This document shows positions 53,342 through 61,129 of a stretch of 64,000 bases of DNA, one piece after another. The notes beneath the pieces are model-generated. The model was not told where the DNA came from and searched no databases. It saw only the letters and a program-made list of their open reading frames with translations. Source of the DNA: Erwinia sp. SLM-02 (GTDB lineage: Bacteria > Pseudomonadota > Gammaproteobacteria > Enterobacterales > Enterobacteriaceae). Numbering within the stretch: position 1 is the first letter of the stretch; each line of letters opens with the position of its first letter. The position numbers and the translations under genes were made by a program. The stretch is taken from positions 620,001-684,000 of the forward strand of contig NZ_JAQISN010000002.1 of the NCBI RefSeq assembly GCF_037450285.1. Direction: 5' to 3'.

Positions 53342-54304
53342 TTAGATCCCCGCCTCGCGAATATCATGAGCGTTAATCGCCCCGATAATCATGCCGTCCT
53401 CGCCCAGCACCGGCGCGGAGGAGATTTTGCGCTGCTGGAACAGCGCCAGCGCTTCGGCGGCATGCTGTGAAGCCAGCAGCGTAAAGCCGGGGGTGCTCAT
53501 CGCTTCCTTCACCGGGGCCGCAATCACCCCGCCCTTCAGCAGCCAGCGGCGCAGATCGCCATCGGTAAACACGCCCTTCAGCGCGCCGTCTTCACCCGTT
53601 ACCGCCACCAGCCCCAGCCCGGTTCGGGTCAGTTCAAACAACGCATCGGTAATGCTGGCTTCAACACTGACGCGGGGGATCTTCTCACCGGTGCGCATAA
53701 TGTCACCCACCAGGCACAACAGGCGCGCGCCCAGGCTTCCCGCCGGATGGGTGCGGGCATAGTCCTGCTCGCTGAAGTTGCGGGCGCGCATCAGCGCAAT
53801 CGCCATCGCGTCGCCCATAATCAGCGTATTCACCGCCGACGAGGTCGGGGCCAGCCCCAGCGGGCAGGCCTCTTTTTCCACGTGAATATTAATCCAGCGA
53901 TCGGCGGCCTGCGCCAGCGGTGACGCGGCATTGCCGGTAAAGGCGATGATCCCCACCGGCAGCGCTTTGAGCAGCGGAATAATGCGCACGAACTCGGCGG
54001 CGTGGCCGGAGTAGGAGATCAGGATCACCACGTCACCGGCGGAAATCATCCCCAGATCGCCGTGCAGCGCTTCGGCAGGATGCACGTAAAACGCCGGGGT
54101 GCCGGTGCTGGCCAGGGTGGCGGCGATTTTTCTGCCGATGTGGCCGGACTTGCCGATGCCGCTGACAATCACCTTGCCCCCGCAGCCGTGTACCATCATG
54201 CAGGCCTGTACAAAGTCGTCGTTCAGCCTGTCGGGCAGGCTGGCGGCTTCCTGAAGTTCGGTGGCGATGGTTTCGCGCGCCGCGTTTAATAAAATGTCCC
54301 GCAC
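53342..54304 (-). CDS. gutQ: Arabinose 5-phosphate isomerase GutQ
   Basis: A 320-residue enzyme interconverting ribulose 5-phosphate and arabinose 5-phosphate. It has an N-terminal SIS domain (IVSGIGKSGHIGRKIAATLASTGTPAFYVHPAEA near residue 45; ISYSGHAAEF near residue 95) and two C-terminal CBS domains (about 205-320). It is the last gene of the srl operon, which distinguishes it from its paralogue KdsD. The start is a GTG behind GGGGAG. Its link to glucitol use is unclear in relatives too. Confidence 0.94.
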   Translation of the reverse strand: MRDILLNAARETIATELQEAASLPDRLNDDFVQACMMVHGCGGKVIVSGIGKSGHIGRKIAATLASTGTPAFYVHPAEALHGDLGMISAGDVVILISYSGHAAEFVRIIPLLKALPVGIIAFTGNAASPLAQAADRWINIHVEKEACPLGLAPTSSAVNTLIMGDAMAIALMRARNFSEQDYARTHPAGSLGARLLCLVGDIMRTGEKIPRVSVEASITDALFELTRTGLGLVAVTGEDGALKGVFTDGDLRRWLLKGGVIAAPVKEAMSTPGFTLLASQHAAEALALFQQRKISSAPVLGEDGMIIGAINAHDIREAGI

Positions 54305-54306
54305 GG

Positions 54307-55074
54307 TTAATTCTCCCCGGCAATAATGACCTGAATCCCTTTTTCCCGCAGCTGGGCGACGGTTTCATCCTCCACGTCGCTGTCGGTGATCAGCACGTCA
54401 ACCGCATCCAGGCTGCACACCACGTTCGGGCTGCGGCGGCCAAACTTGGATGAGTCGATCAGCAGCACAATCTTCTTCGCCGCCCGGCACATCGCCTGGC
54501 TGACGGCAAAGACTTCATTGAAGGTGGTGACGCCCGCGGTGATCTCTACCCCATCGGCGCCGATAAACAGCGTATCAAAGCTGAAGTGGCTGAAGGCGGA
54601 CTCCGCCAGGCTGCCGTGGAACGAGGCGGAGGTGCTGCGGTAGGTGCCGCCGGGCATCAGGATCACCTGATCGTTGTTCAGCTCCACCAGCTCGTTGACG
54701 ATGCCGAGGCTGTTGGTCATCACGGTGATATTATTGAAGCGCGCCAGATGCGGCACCATTTGCAGCACGGTACTGCCCGCGTCAAATATCAGCGAGTCGC
54801 CCTCGTGGATCAGCCCTGCCGCCAGCGCGGCAATGCGCTTTTTCTTCTCGATATTGATCAGCGTTTTTCTGTCGATGGGCTGATCGCCTTCATCGCGGTT
54901 CAGCATCACGCCGCCGTAGGTACGGATTACCGCGCCCTCCTGCTGAAGCCGGGCAAGATCCTTGCGGATAGTGGTTCCCGTGGTGTTGAAGTGCGCGATC
55001 AGCTCCTCCACGGTGGTGCGTCCCTTATCCTGAAGATAATCGAGAATGTGTGCCTGACGCTGTACAGGTTTCAT
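54307..55074 (-). CDS. srlR: DeoR-family glucitol repressor SrlR
   Basis: A 255-residue repressor. The DeoR helix-turn-helix (QAHILDYLQDKGRTTVEELIAHFNTTGTTIRKDLARL) is at residues 6-42, followed by the sugar-phosphate-binding domain with DAGSTVLQMVPHLARFNNITVMTNS near residue 97. It is very similar to E. coli SrlR. The ATG at 55074 gives the E. coli-like start MKPVQRQAH. A palindrome (CTTTCA-GAA-TGAAAG, 55149-55163) upstream matches one before srlA, which suggests autoregulation. Confidence 0.95.
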   Translation of the reverse strand: MKPVQRQAHILDYLQDKGRTTVEELIAHFNTTGTTIRKDLARLQQEGAVIRTYGGVMLNRDEGDQPIDRKTLINIEKKKRIAALAAGLIHEGDSLIFDAGSTVLQMVPHLARFNNITVMTNSLGIVNELVELNNDQVILMPGGTYRSTSASFHGSLAESAFSHFSFDTLFIGADGVEITAGVTTFNEVFAVSQAMCRAAKKIVLLIDSSKFGRRSPNVVCSLDAVDVLITDSDVEDETVAQLREKGIQVIIAGEN

Positions 55075-55148
55075 AAAACGGTCCTTTGCAATATCTGAAC
55101 TGTTCCTCTTCACCCCGGACGGCATAACGCGTGATGCAAAGGATTAAT

Positions 55149-55163
55149 CTTTCAGAATGAAAG
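55149..55163. promoter_or_regulatory. Putative SrlR operator before srlR
   Basis: CTTTCAGAATGAAAG, a perfect 6+3+6 inverted repeat in the gap between gutM and srlR. The same arms and spacing occur at 58516-58530 upstream of srlA. Confidence 0.7.
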
Positions 55164-55166
55164 GTA

Positions 55167-55532
55167 TCACCGTTTATTTGAAATGGCTAATGCCAGCGCC
55201 TGCTGCGCGGATTTATTACGCGGAAACATGATCTCGGGACGGATTTCGCTGGCCAGTTTTCCGGTCAGCATCCCTTCGCTCTGCGGTCGGGAAAATACCG
55301 TCAGCCCCTTGATTAAAAAGTTGCCGAGCACCCGGCGATCGTCATCCAGGCTCAGCACCACGACGACGCGGGGCTTAAAGCGCCCGGCAGAACGACCAAT
55401 GCTGATACTGCCGTTGTTATCGGCCAGGTCGGCCAGCGCCTGATTAAAGCGGCGGATTTGCACCCAGCCCAGCGCGATTTGTCCGAGCCAGGCTACGCCC
55501 GCCAGGCAGATTAAGCTATTAACAGGATCCAT
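55167..55532 (-). CDS. gutM: Glucitol operon activator GutM
   Basis: A 121-residue protein with one N-terminal membrane-like segment (LICLAGVAWLGQIALGW), the usual GutM size and the family sequence GRFKPRVVVVLSLDDDRRVLGNFLIKG near residue 50. In E. coli GutM is described as an activator of the glucitol operon, with an unclear mechanism. A strong GGAGGTGATT site precedes the start. It lies between srlD and srlR as in E. coli. Confidence 0.94.
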   Translation of the reverse strand: MDPVNSLICLAGVAWLGQIALGWVQIRRFNQALADLADNNGSISIGRSAGRFKPRVVVVLSLDDDRRVLGNFLIKGLTVFSRPQSEGMLTGKLASEIRPEIMFPRNKSAQQALALAISNKR

Positions 55533-55575
55533 CGAATCACCTCCAGAACCGGCAGCCGAAGCTGCCGGGGTTAAA

Positions 55576-56355
55576 TCAGAACATCACCTGACCGCCGGTG
55601 ATATTCACCGACTGTCCGGTGCAGTAGGCGGCTTTATCGCTTGCGTAGAACAGCAGCACGTTCAGCACATCCTGATAGTCGCAGCCGCGCTTCAGCGGCA
55701 CCTTGTCGATGTAGTGCTGCTCCACCTCTTCCGGTTCGATGCCCAGCTTCTCGGCGTACTGCGGCAGCAGGGACTGGAACATCGGTGACTTCAGCAGGTT
55801 GCCCAGCATCAGCGAATGCACGGTAATGCCGTACTCCGCGAGGTCCAGCGCCAGCGACTGGGTCAGCCCCACGCCGCCAAACTTGGCCGCGCTGTAGCCG
55901 GAGTTGTGTTTGCTGCCCACTTTACCGGATTTGGAGTTGATCTGGATGATGCGGCCTTTAATGCCGTCGCGGATCATCAGCTTCGAAAACTCTCTGGCGC
56001 AGAGGAAATAGCCCACCAGATTCACCTGCAGCGACAGGTCAAAATCGTTCAGCCCGAACTCGGTAATCGGTGCCGCACGCGCCACACCCGCGCTGTACAA
56101 CAGCAGATCGGAGCGGCCAAAGGTTTCATCTACCGCCGCGGCCAGCGCCACGACACTGGCTTCTTTGGTGGCATCAGCCTCGAAACCGGCGGCACGCCCT
56201 TCCCCATAACGGTTGTTAATGGTGTCCGCAACGCGGCGGGCGTTCTTAATATTAAGGTCAGCAACCGCAACGCGATAGCCGGCTTCCGCCAGCCCTTCGC
56301 ACAGGTAAGCACCCAGCGTCTGACCGCCACCGATGACTACAGCAACCTGATCCAT
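55576..56355 (-). CDS. srlD: Sorbitol-6-phosphate 2-dehydrogenase
   Basis: A short-chain dehydrogenase of 259 residues oxidising glucitol 6-phosphate to fructose 6-phosphate with NAD. Rossmann motif VVIGGGQTLGAYLC is at residue 5, and the catalytic YSAAK (tyrosine and lysine) near residue 155 with a serine in INSKSG near residue 140. Alignment with E. coli SrlD is nearly continuous. The ATG at 56355 gives the matching length. Confidence 0.97.
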   Translation of the reverse strand: MDQVAVVIGGGQTLGAYLCEGLAEAGYRVAVADLNIKNARRVADTINNRYGEGRAAGFEADATKEASVVALAAAVDETFGRSDLLLYSAGVARAAPITEFGLNDFDLSLQVNLVGYFLCAREFSKLMIRDGIKGRIIQINSKSGKVGSKHNSGYSAAKFGGVGLTQSLALDLAEYGITVHSLMLGNLLKSPMFQSLLPQYAEKLGIEPEEVEQHYIDKVPLKRGCDYQDVLNVLLFYASDKAAYCTGQSVNITGGQVMF

Positions 56356-56368
56356 GATTCTCTCCTGG

Positions 56369-56737
56369 TTATTCACTCAATAAACGAAACTTCTGGCCCG
56401 CGCCGATCGCCGACGGCGCAGCGCCGGAGACGTGGACGGTACCGGGAAACTCGGCCTCACCCGCGCCGTCAAAACGCACGGTGATATGCCCGAGGTCGCG
56501 CAGGTTTTCCCGCGCCACCTCACCCACCGCCGTCACCGGCCAGTGCTGCTCGCCGATAGCCAGCACCGACCCGGCGCCAAACGCACCGCCGTCATTAATA
56601 TCGGTGCGGTGGATAAAGCAGTACTCGGCGACATCTTCCGGCGCGCCTTCGCCGAAGGTGATGATGAAATTGTCTTCCAGCGCCGACATGGCCTCAGCGC
56701 CGACGGCGACAAACGTGGATTCGTAAACGGTTTTCAT
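56369..56737 (-). CDS. srlB: Glucitol PTS enzyme IIA
   Basis: A 122-residue phosphocarrier that receives phosphate from HPr. The active histidine is in YCFIHRTD near residue 43. The second half (PVTAVGEVARENLRDLGHITVRFDG) is typical of the family. GGGGAGAG supports the start. It passes phosphate to the IIB domain of SrlE. Confidence 0.95.
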   Translation of the reverse strand: MKTVYESTFVAVGAEAMSALEDNFIITFGEGAPEDVAEYCFIHRTDINDGGAFGAGSVLAIGEQHWPVTAVGEVARENLRDLGHITVRFDGAGEAEFPGTVHVSGAAPSAIGAGQKFRLLSE

Positions 56738-56749
56738 AGCTCTCCCCAG

Positions 56750-57841
56750 TTACTGATAAATAAACCCGGACGCGGCCCAGGCAAGAAGGACCGCCGGTGC
56801 GCCGGTCAGGAAGCGGCCAACCAGCACCGAAGGCACCCCGACGCGTACCGTCTCCTGGCGGGCATCGGCCAGCGACAGGCCGACCGGAATAAAGTCACAC
56901 GCGGCCTGCGAGTTGATGGCGAACAGCGCCGGCAGGGCCAGATGCGGAGGAATGTTGCCAAGGCCGATCTGCACGCCAACCAGCACCCCGATCACCTGAG
57001 CGATAACCGCACCCGGGCCGAGAAAAGGGGACAGCAGCGGGAAGGAGCAGATCAGCGCCAGCGTCACCAGTCCGACCGGACTGTTGGCCAGCGGCGTGAG
57101 TCCGTGCGCGATCAAATCCCCCAGCCCGGACGCCATGATGATGCCGATCAGCGCCGAGACGAATGCCATAAACGGCAGGATGGTTTTCAGTACGGTATCA
57201 ATGGTTTCACGACCCGCCTGGAAGAACACCGCCACCACCGAGCCCATGCCCATGCCGACTTTCGCCAGCAGGCCGTCGCTCTGTTCGGTGATTTTTTTGC
57301 TGGTATCGTAGTCACGCGTGCCGGCAGCCGCCGGCGCTGAACCCGCAGTTGCCGAGGCAGCAGCCGATGCCGGCGCTGAAGCTGAAACCGGGGCAGTCGC
57401 CGCCGAGGCTGTGGAACCCGCCACTGCCGACGAGCTGGCGGAACCCAGCGCATCCGCCTGAGCCGCTGCGCCCTCTGCCACGATGTTGATATCGCCGGGA
57501 CGCACGCCGGAAACGTAGATATCCTCGACGATATACTGCGCCAGCGGGCCGGATTTGCCGGTGGCATGAATGTTAACCGTGGGAATACGGCGCTTCGGAT
57601 AGATACCGCAGCGCAGCGTGCCGCCGCAGTCGATCACCGCCACACCGATCTCTTCCGCCGGCGGCTCCCCTTCCTTGAAGCCGTCCACCGCTTCCCAGCC
57701 GGTGACTTCCCGCAGTCGGTCGACAATCGCCGGACGCGTGCCTGCGGTGATATAAACAATTTTTTTGCCTGGTGTGGCGGTCAGAGTCAGCGGGCCGCCC
57801 CAGCCGCTCTCGCCTTTTTTAATCTCAATCGTGTTAGCCAT
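56750..57841 (-). CDS. srlE: Glucitol PTS enzyme IIBC1, with long linker
   Basis: A 363-residue inner-membrane component. Residues 1-125 form the IIB domain with the phosphorylated cysteine in VIDCGGTLRCGIYPKR near residue 72. Residues about 180-363 form the IIC part with GMGMGSVVAVFFQ and FPLLSPFLGPGAVIAQVIG. Between them is a stretch of about 45 residues almost wholly of Ala, Ser, Thr, Pro and Gly. E. coli SrlE (319 residues) has only a short linker there, so the extra length is all linker. Confidence 0.95.
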   Translation of the reverse strand: MANTIEIKKGESGWGGPLTLTATPGKKIVYITAGTRPAIVDRLREVTGWEAVDGFKEGEPPAEEIGVAVIDCGGTLRCGIYPKRRIPTVNIHATGKSGPLAQYIVEDIYVSGVRPGDINIVAEGAAAQADALGSASSSAVAGSTASAATAPVSASAPASAAASATAGSAPAAAGTRDYDTSKKITEQSDGLLAKVGMGMGSVVAVFFQAGRETIDTVLKTILPFMAFVSALIGIIMASGLGDLIAHGLTPLANSPVGLVTLALICSFPLLSPFLGPGAVIAQVIGVLVGVQIGLGNIPPHLALPALFAINSQAACDFIPVGLSLADARQETVRVGVPSVLVGRFLTGAPAVLLAWAASGFIYQ

Positions 57842-57855
57842 CGTTTACTCCGCGC

Positions 57856-58404
57856 TTATAAACGAACCTGACGGTCCAGTTGAATACGCATTTTTTTCTC
57901 AAAGATGGTGGTGGTCAGATCGGTCACCCAGCCACGGAAGAAGTTCATGATCATGCCGACCAGCAGATAGCTGACCGCGAGTGGACCCAGCGGCAGATTC
58001 AGCGTGGTCAGCCCGCTGGCGATGCCGAGATAAACGAACAGTTCACCGGGGTTGATATGCGGGAACAGGCCGTTCATGGAGTGGCAGCTGTAGGAGGCCG
58101 AGGCGTAGTAGCTGGGCTTGTATTTTTCCGGCAGAAACTTGCCGAGGCTTAGCGTCATTGGATTACAGAAGACAAAGGTGCCGATTACCGGCAGGAGCAG
58201 ATAGCGGGACACCGGATTCCCGGCGCAGCGCTGCGCCAGCCGTTCGATGCGGCGCTGGCCGACGAACACAATCAGCGCGTTCATAACCACCAGCAGGCTG
58301 ATCAGCAGCGGCAGGATGCCCGTCACCATGCCGACAAACACTTCCCCGCCTTTCTGGAAGAGGCCGATAAACCATTCGGCCCCGTGGGTGATGCTTTCAA
58401 TCAT
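57856..58404 (-). CDS. srlA: Glucitol PTS enzyme IIC2
   Basis: A 182-residue membrane component with about four hydrophobic segments that completes the glucitol permease with SrlE. The family sequence FQKGGEVFVGMVTGILPLLISLLVVMNALI is near residue 17, and FCNPMTLSLGKFLPEKYKPSYYASASYSCHSMNGLFPHINPGE near residue 80. It is the first gene of the operon; its upstream region carries the SrlR-like repeats. Confidence 0.96.
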   Translation of the reverse strand: MIESITHGAEWFIGLFQKGGEVFVGMVTGILPLLISLLVVMNALIVFVGQRRIERLAQRCAGNPVSRYLLLPVIGTFVFCNPMTLSLGKFLPEKYKPSYYASASYSCHSMNGLFPHINPGELFVYLGIASGLTTLNLPLGPLAVSYLLVGMIMNFFRGWVTDLTTTIFEKKMRIQLDRQVRL

Positions 58405-58560
58405 TGTTAACCCCTCGCGTAGAGAACAGATAAAACGTTCTTATTCACAGCGCTAAGAAGGTAGATCGAAAACCATTTAAAAAAAGCAATCTATGTCACA
58501 AAACGATTATAAAATCTTTCATTGTGAAAGAAACAATGAAAGGTAAAATCTTTCATTTAG
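58405..58560 (-). promoter_or_regulatory. srlA promoter region with SrlR-like operators
   Basis: CTTTCA-TTG-TGAAAG at 58516-58530 is a perfect inverted repeat, and further TGAAAG (58537-58542) and CTTTCA (58550-58555) arms follow. A TATAAT on the minus strand is at 58506-58511, without a clear -35. TGTGACATAGATTGC on the minus strand near 58485-58500 has one good CRP half-site. Both repression by SrlR and CRP control, known for srl in E. coli, are therefore plausible. Confidence 0.65.
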
Positions 58561-58610
58561 GATGAGAAGTGGGTGAAAAGCCGTTTATTGGGGGTTTTTG
58601 GCATGGGCGG

Positions 58611-58698
58611 GAGTTGCGCTGGCTGGCAGCGCCCCCGTTCGGGCGGTCCTCGCGCCGCTTCGCGGTCCCTGCAGTACGTTCATTAACCGGTAGGGCCG
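58611..58698 (+). repeat. Structured repeat copy R1 (5' fragment)
   Basis: It begins GAGTTGCGCTGGCTGGCAG, as R2 does, and keeps the core GGGCGGTCCTCGCGCCGC, but loses similarity after about 58698. Its arm at 58621-58637 is a perfect 17-bp complement of the 3' arm of R2 (58911-58927). Confidence 0.85.
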
Positions 58699-58724
58699 TG
58701 AAGCTAAGCTGTTTGCATAAACGA

Positions 58725-58933
58725 GAGTTGCGCTGGCTGGCAGCCCCCCCGGCCGGGCGGTCCTCGCGCCGCTTCGCGGTCCCTTCACTTCGTTCGTCAG
58801 CCGGTCGGACCGCCACAGACGGGCGTCCCTGCCCGGCTGTGACTTTCGGCCGCGTCCATGCGGCCGAATCCTGGCTTCCTCTCTCCGTTCAGCGCTGCGG
58901 ATTGCCCGATCGGGGGCGCTGCCAGCCTGCTCT
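58725..58933 (+). repeat. Structured repeat copy R2 (full length)
   Basis: Outer arms GGCTGGCAG (58735-58743) and CTGCCAGCC (58919-58927). Inside: the core pairing GGCGGTCC (58756-58763) with GGACCGCC (58807-58814), hairpin 1 at 58814-58841 (CGGGC stem, loop GTCCCT) and hairpin 2 at 58845-58868 (9-bp TTCGGCCGC stem, loop GTCCAT). A conserved TTCAGCGCTGCGGATTGCCC stretch lies before the 3' outer arm. Confidence 0.9.
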
Positions 58934-58959
58934 CTGACTTCTGCGTTGCCTGAAAGCCG

Positions 58960-59204
58960 AAAAGCGATGGAATGGATTAAAGGGGACAGCCTCTGCTGCT
59001 GCGCAAGGGCATCCGCAGCGCTGAGGTGTAACCATTGAGCCAGGAGACGACAACAAGGATGTTGGCGTCAGGCCGGGTTTGAACAGGGACGTTCAATCCT
59101 GGCCGATCCGTCGGCGCAATGGCGTAACCGAAGGCACCGCAACGCGGCGCGAGGACCGCCCTGAAGCAGCAGCAGAGGCTGAACCCCAAACCCCCGTTCC
59201 ATAG
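58960..59204 (-). repeat. Structured repeat copy R3 (full length, inverted)
   Basis: Bounded by GGGGACAGCCTCTGCTGC (from 58982) and the inverted GCAGCAGAGGCTGAACCCC (to 59187), a 16-bp perfect pairing. Read on the minus strand it has the same core (GGCGGTCCTCGCGCCGC), hairpin 1 with stem TTGAAC/GTTCAA around loop GTCCCT (59079-59096), and hairpin 2 with GACG and CAAC arms (59046-59069). So this copy belongs to the same family with different arms. Confidence 0.88.
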
Positions 59205-59307
59205 CAACTTGTTACTCAACATAACCCAGCTTCCAGCTTATTCAGATGTTGACCCTTACCAACTCAAGACGCTGATTTAACGAATAAAATTAGAATTTAT
59301 AATATTT

Positions 59308-59425
59308 AAAAAGCGATGAAATGATCAACGAGGGGACAGCCTCTGCTGCTGCGCAAGGGCATCCGCAGCGCTGAGGTGCAGCCCTGAAGCAGCAGCAGAG
59401 GCTGAACCCCTACCCCATATTTCAC
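59308..59425 (-). repeat. Structured repeat copy R5 (internal deletion)
   Basis: It shares the first 47 bases (59332-59378) and the last 30 bases with R3 almost exactly, but lacks everything between, including both internal hairpins. Flanking AAGCGATGRAATG sequence is shared too. It looks like a deletion derivative of R3. Confidence 0.88.
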
Positions 59426-59547
59426 AGCACCACCTTCCTACAAACTAAAAACGTTGAAAATGTAACAAGGGAACAGCCGCTTAAGTTGACACGCTCAATC
59501 TGCATGCATGATTTTGTAAACCTGAGGAATAAAAGGAAGAACAATAC

Positions 59548-59599
59548 TTGATGCTATAACCTACGGGTTATATCATTATTGTATAACCTGAAGGTTATA
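59548..59599 (+). promoter_or_regulatory. Promoter and two operators of the toxin-antitoxin pair
   Basis: -35 TTGATG (59548-59553), 17-bp spacer, -10 TATCAT (59571-59576). TATAACC-TACG-GGTTATA (59555-59572) fills the spacer. TATAACC-TGAA-GGTTATA (59582-59599) covers the start of transcription and reaches the ribosome site. Identical arms and a 27-bp centre distance point to cooperative repression by the antitoxin. Confidence 0.88.
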
Positions 59600-59603
59600 G
59601 GTG

Positions 59604-59963
59604 ATGCAAATTTGGACGATAGTTACACGGCCACGCTTTGATGCATGGTTTGCCCGGCAAAGTGATGCAGTACAGGAAGAGATCTTAGCGGTACTTACCC
59701 TCTTACGGGAGGATGGCCCTAATCTCGGGCGACCACAGATTGATACACTCAACGGTTCATCATACTCAAATATGAAAGAGTTGAGGGTGCAGGTGGGAGG
59801 GCATCCTGTACGAGCCTGCTTTGCTTTTGATCCCCGCAGACGAGCTATCGTTCTATGCGCGGGTGATAAAAAAGGTGAAGATGAAAAGCGTTTCTACAAG
59901 CGTCTGATTAAAACGGCAGATACAGAGTATGCAAAGCATCTGCAAAGTCTGGAGGAGGAATAA
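59604..59963 (+). CDS. RelE/HigB-type toxin
   Basis: A 119-residue protein of the type II toxin family: WFARQSDAVQEEILAVLTLL near residue 16, GPNLGRPQIDTLNGSSYSNMKELRVQ near residue 40 and FAFDPRRRAIVLCAGDKKGEDEKRFYKRLI near residue 73. These match the HigB-2/phage gp49-like toxins, ribosome-dependent mRNA nucleases in studied cases. Toxin-first order is the HigBA arrangement. ATG 59604 is preferred over GTG 59601. The stop overlaps the antitoxin start region by one base. Confidence 0.93.
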   Translation: MQIWTIVTRPRFDAWFARQSDAVQEEILAVLTLLREDGPNLGRPQIDTLNGSSYSNMKELRVQVGGHPVRACFAFDPRRRAIVLCAGDKKGEDEKRFYKRLIKTADTEYAKHLQSLEEE

Positions 59964-60262
59964 TGGCAACGTTCGAAGAACTGCTGGCACAGCGAACTCT
60001 CGAAAGTCGGGAACGCATTGCAGCGCGGGCGGATGAGATCCGCCAGGAAAACACGCTGGCAAAGATCCGTGAAGAGCTTCAGCTATCCCAGGTGCAGATA
60101 GCGGATGCCATGGGAATTACGCAGCCGGCCATCGTCAAGATGGAGAAGGTAGAAAACGATCCGAAACTCTCTACGTTAAAACGCTATGTCAAAGCTCTCG
60201 GTGGTGAATTATCGCTGGACGTCACGCTCCCTAACGGCAAACGTATTGCACTGCATCTTTAA
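59963..60262 (+). CDS. XRE-family antitoxin (HigA-type)
   Basis: A 99-residue antitoxin with a helix-turn-helix at about residues 35-75 (KIREELQLSQVQIADAMGITQPAIVKMEKVENDPKLSTLKRYVKALGG). The N-terminal 30 residues form charged helices likely to bind the toxin. Its start overlaps the toxin stop (TAATG), so translation is coupled. It probably represses the promoter through the two TATAACC/GGTTATA palindromes. Confidence 0.93.
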   Translation: MATFEELLAQRTLESRERIAARADEIRQENTLAKIREELQLSQVQIADAMGITQPAIVKMEKVENDPKLSTLKRYVKALGGELSLDVTLPNGKRIALHL

Positions 60263-60301
60263 TTCCCGAACGCCAGCAGGACAGGCACACACCGCGAAAA
60301 A

Positions 60302-61054
60302 CTATTCATCCAGATACAGCTGTTTTAACGCTTCCGAATTCATAATTAATATTTTGCCGTATCTGGCATCAATCCAACCCAGCTTCTGCCAGTCCACCAG
60401 CCGCTTATTGATCGTCTGACGGGTGGTATTGATGATGGTGGCCATATCATCCTGCGTCAGGTACAGACCAATCAGAATGCCCCGCTCGTGCGGCTCTCCG
60501 TAAGCTTCCGCAAGGCTGATTAATCGCTTTGCCAACCGGGCCGATACCGACAGCAGCGTGGTGTCGTTCAGAATGGTAAAGGCGTTTCTGACCACCCGGC
60601 ACAGCAGCAGCGCGAGGAATTTATAAAAAATCGGATAGAGGTTTAGCAGCGTCTGCACATCGTGGGAGGAGAGCACCAGCAGCAGGGTTTTGTTAATTAC
60701 GCGGGCATCGTGGGTTCTGGCAGATTTATCCAGCATGCCGATTTCACCAAACCAGCTGCCGGGAGCGAGGTAGCGAAAGACGCACTCTTTGCCATCGGCA
60801 CCGAGGGAGCTGACTTTTACCGCGCCGGAGAGCACCGCATAGAGTCCGCGCGAGGAATCGCCCTGGTAGTGGATAACGTCGCCATCTTCATAGCTGCGGA
60901 TGCTGGACAGCTCGACGATTTTGGCGATCAGGTAGTCCGGCACTTCGTTAAACCAGCTGCTTGTGGAGAGGATAGCCAGTAATTCCTGTTCCGACAGGGT
61001 GATAACGTCGCCTTCGGGCTGAAGCAGGTACTGGCCGTTGTCGGATAATTTCAC
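60302..61054 (-). CDS. Crp/Fnr-family regulator
   Basis: A 250-residue regulator with an N-terminal cyclic-nucleotide-binding-like domain (about residues 35-145; YQGDSSRGLYAVLSGAVKV, PGSWFGEIGMLDKSARTHDARV) and a C-terminal Crp helix-turn-helix (about 170-240; LTQDDMATIINTTRQTINKRLVDWQKLGWI). The arginine/threonine cAMP contacts of Crp are not obvious, and there are no Fnr-type cysteines. The start is a GTG behind AAAGGT. The target may be the divergent or neighbouring genes, but nothing shows it. Confidence 0.9.
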   Translation of the reverse strand: MKLSDNGQYLLQPEGDVITLSEQELLAILSTSSWFNEVPDYLIAKIVELSSIRSYEDGDVIHYQGDSSRGLYAVLSGAVKVSSLGADGKECVFRYLAPGSWFGEIGMLDKSARTHDARVINKTLLLVLSSHDVQTLLNLYPIFYKFLALLLCRVVRNAFTILNDTTLLSVSARLAKRLISLAEAYGEPHERGILIGLYLTQDDMATIINTTRQTINKRLVDWQKLGWIDARYGKILIMNSEALKQLYLDE

Positions 61055-61129
61055 GTTGTTTACCTTTGCTGCCGGGTGGGGATAGGGATGGGAATTTATA
61101 GCATTTATTTGATGTCTGCTGGCTTCGGC

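Larger units (their letters stand above)
58561..59547. other. Repeat-filled region upstream of the srl operon and the toxin-antitoxin pair
   Basis: About 1 kb with no genuine gene. Four of the five structured repeats lie here (58611-58698, 58725-58933, 58960-59204, 59308-59425). Frames open in this stretch encode arginine/alanine-rich products that follow the repeat on both strands and should not be annotated as proteins. The part from 59205 to 59307 is AT-rich with nothing recognised. Confidence 0.8.

Noticed and set aside
58553..59222. Several frames with arginine/glycine-rich products such as GPRSGARTA
   Set aside because: They trace the structured repeat on both strands, recur with the repeat copies and lack ribosome sites.
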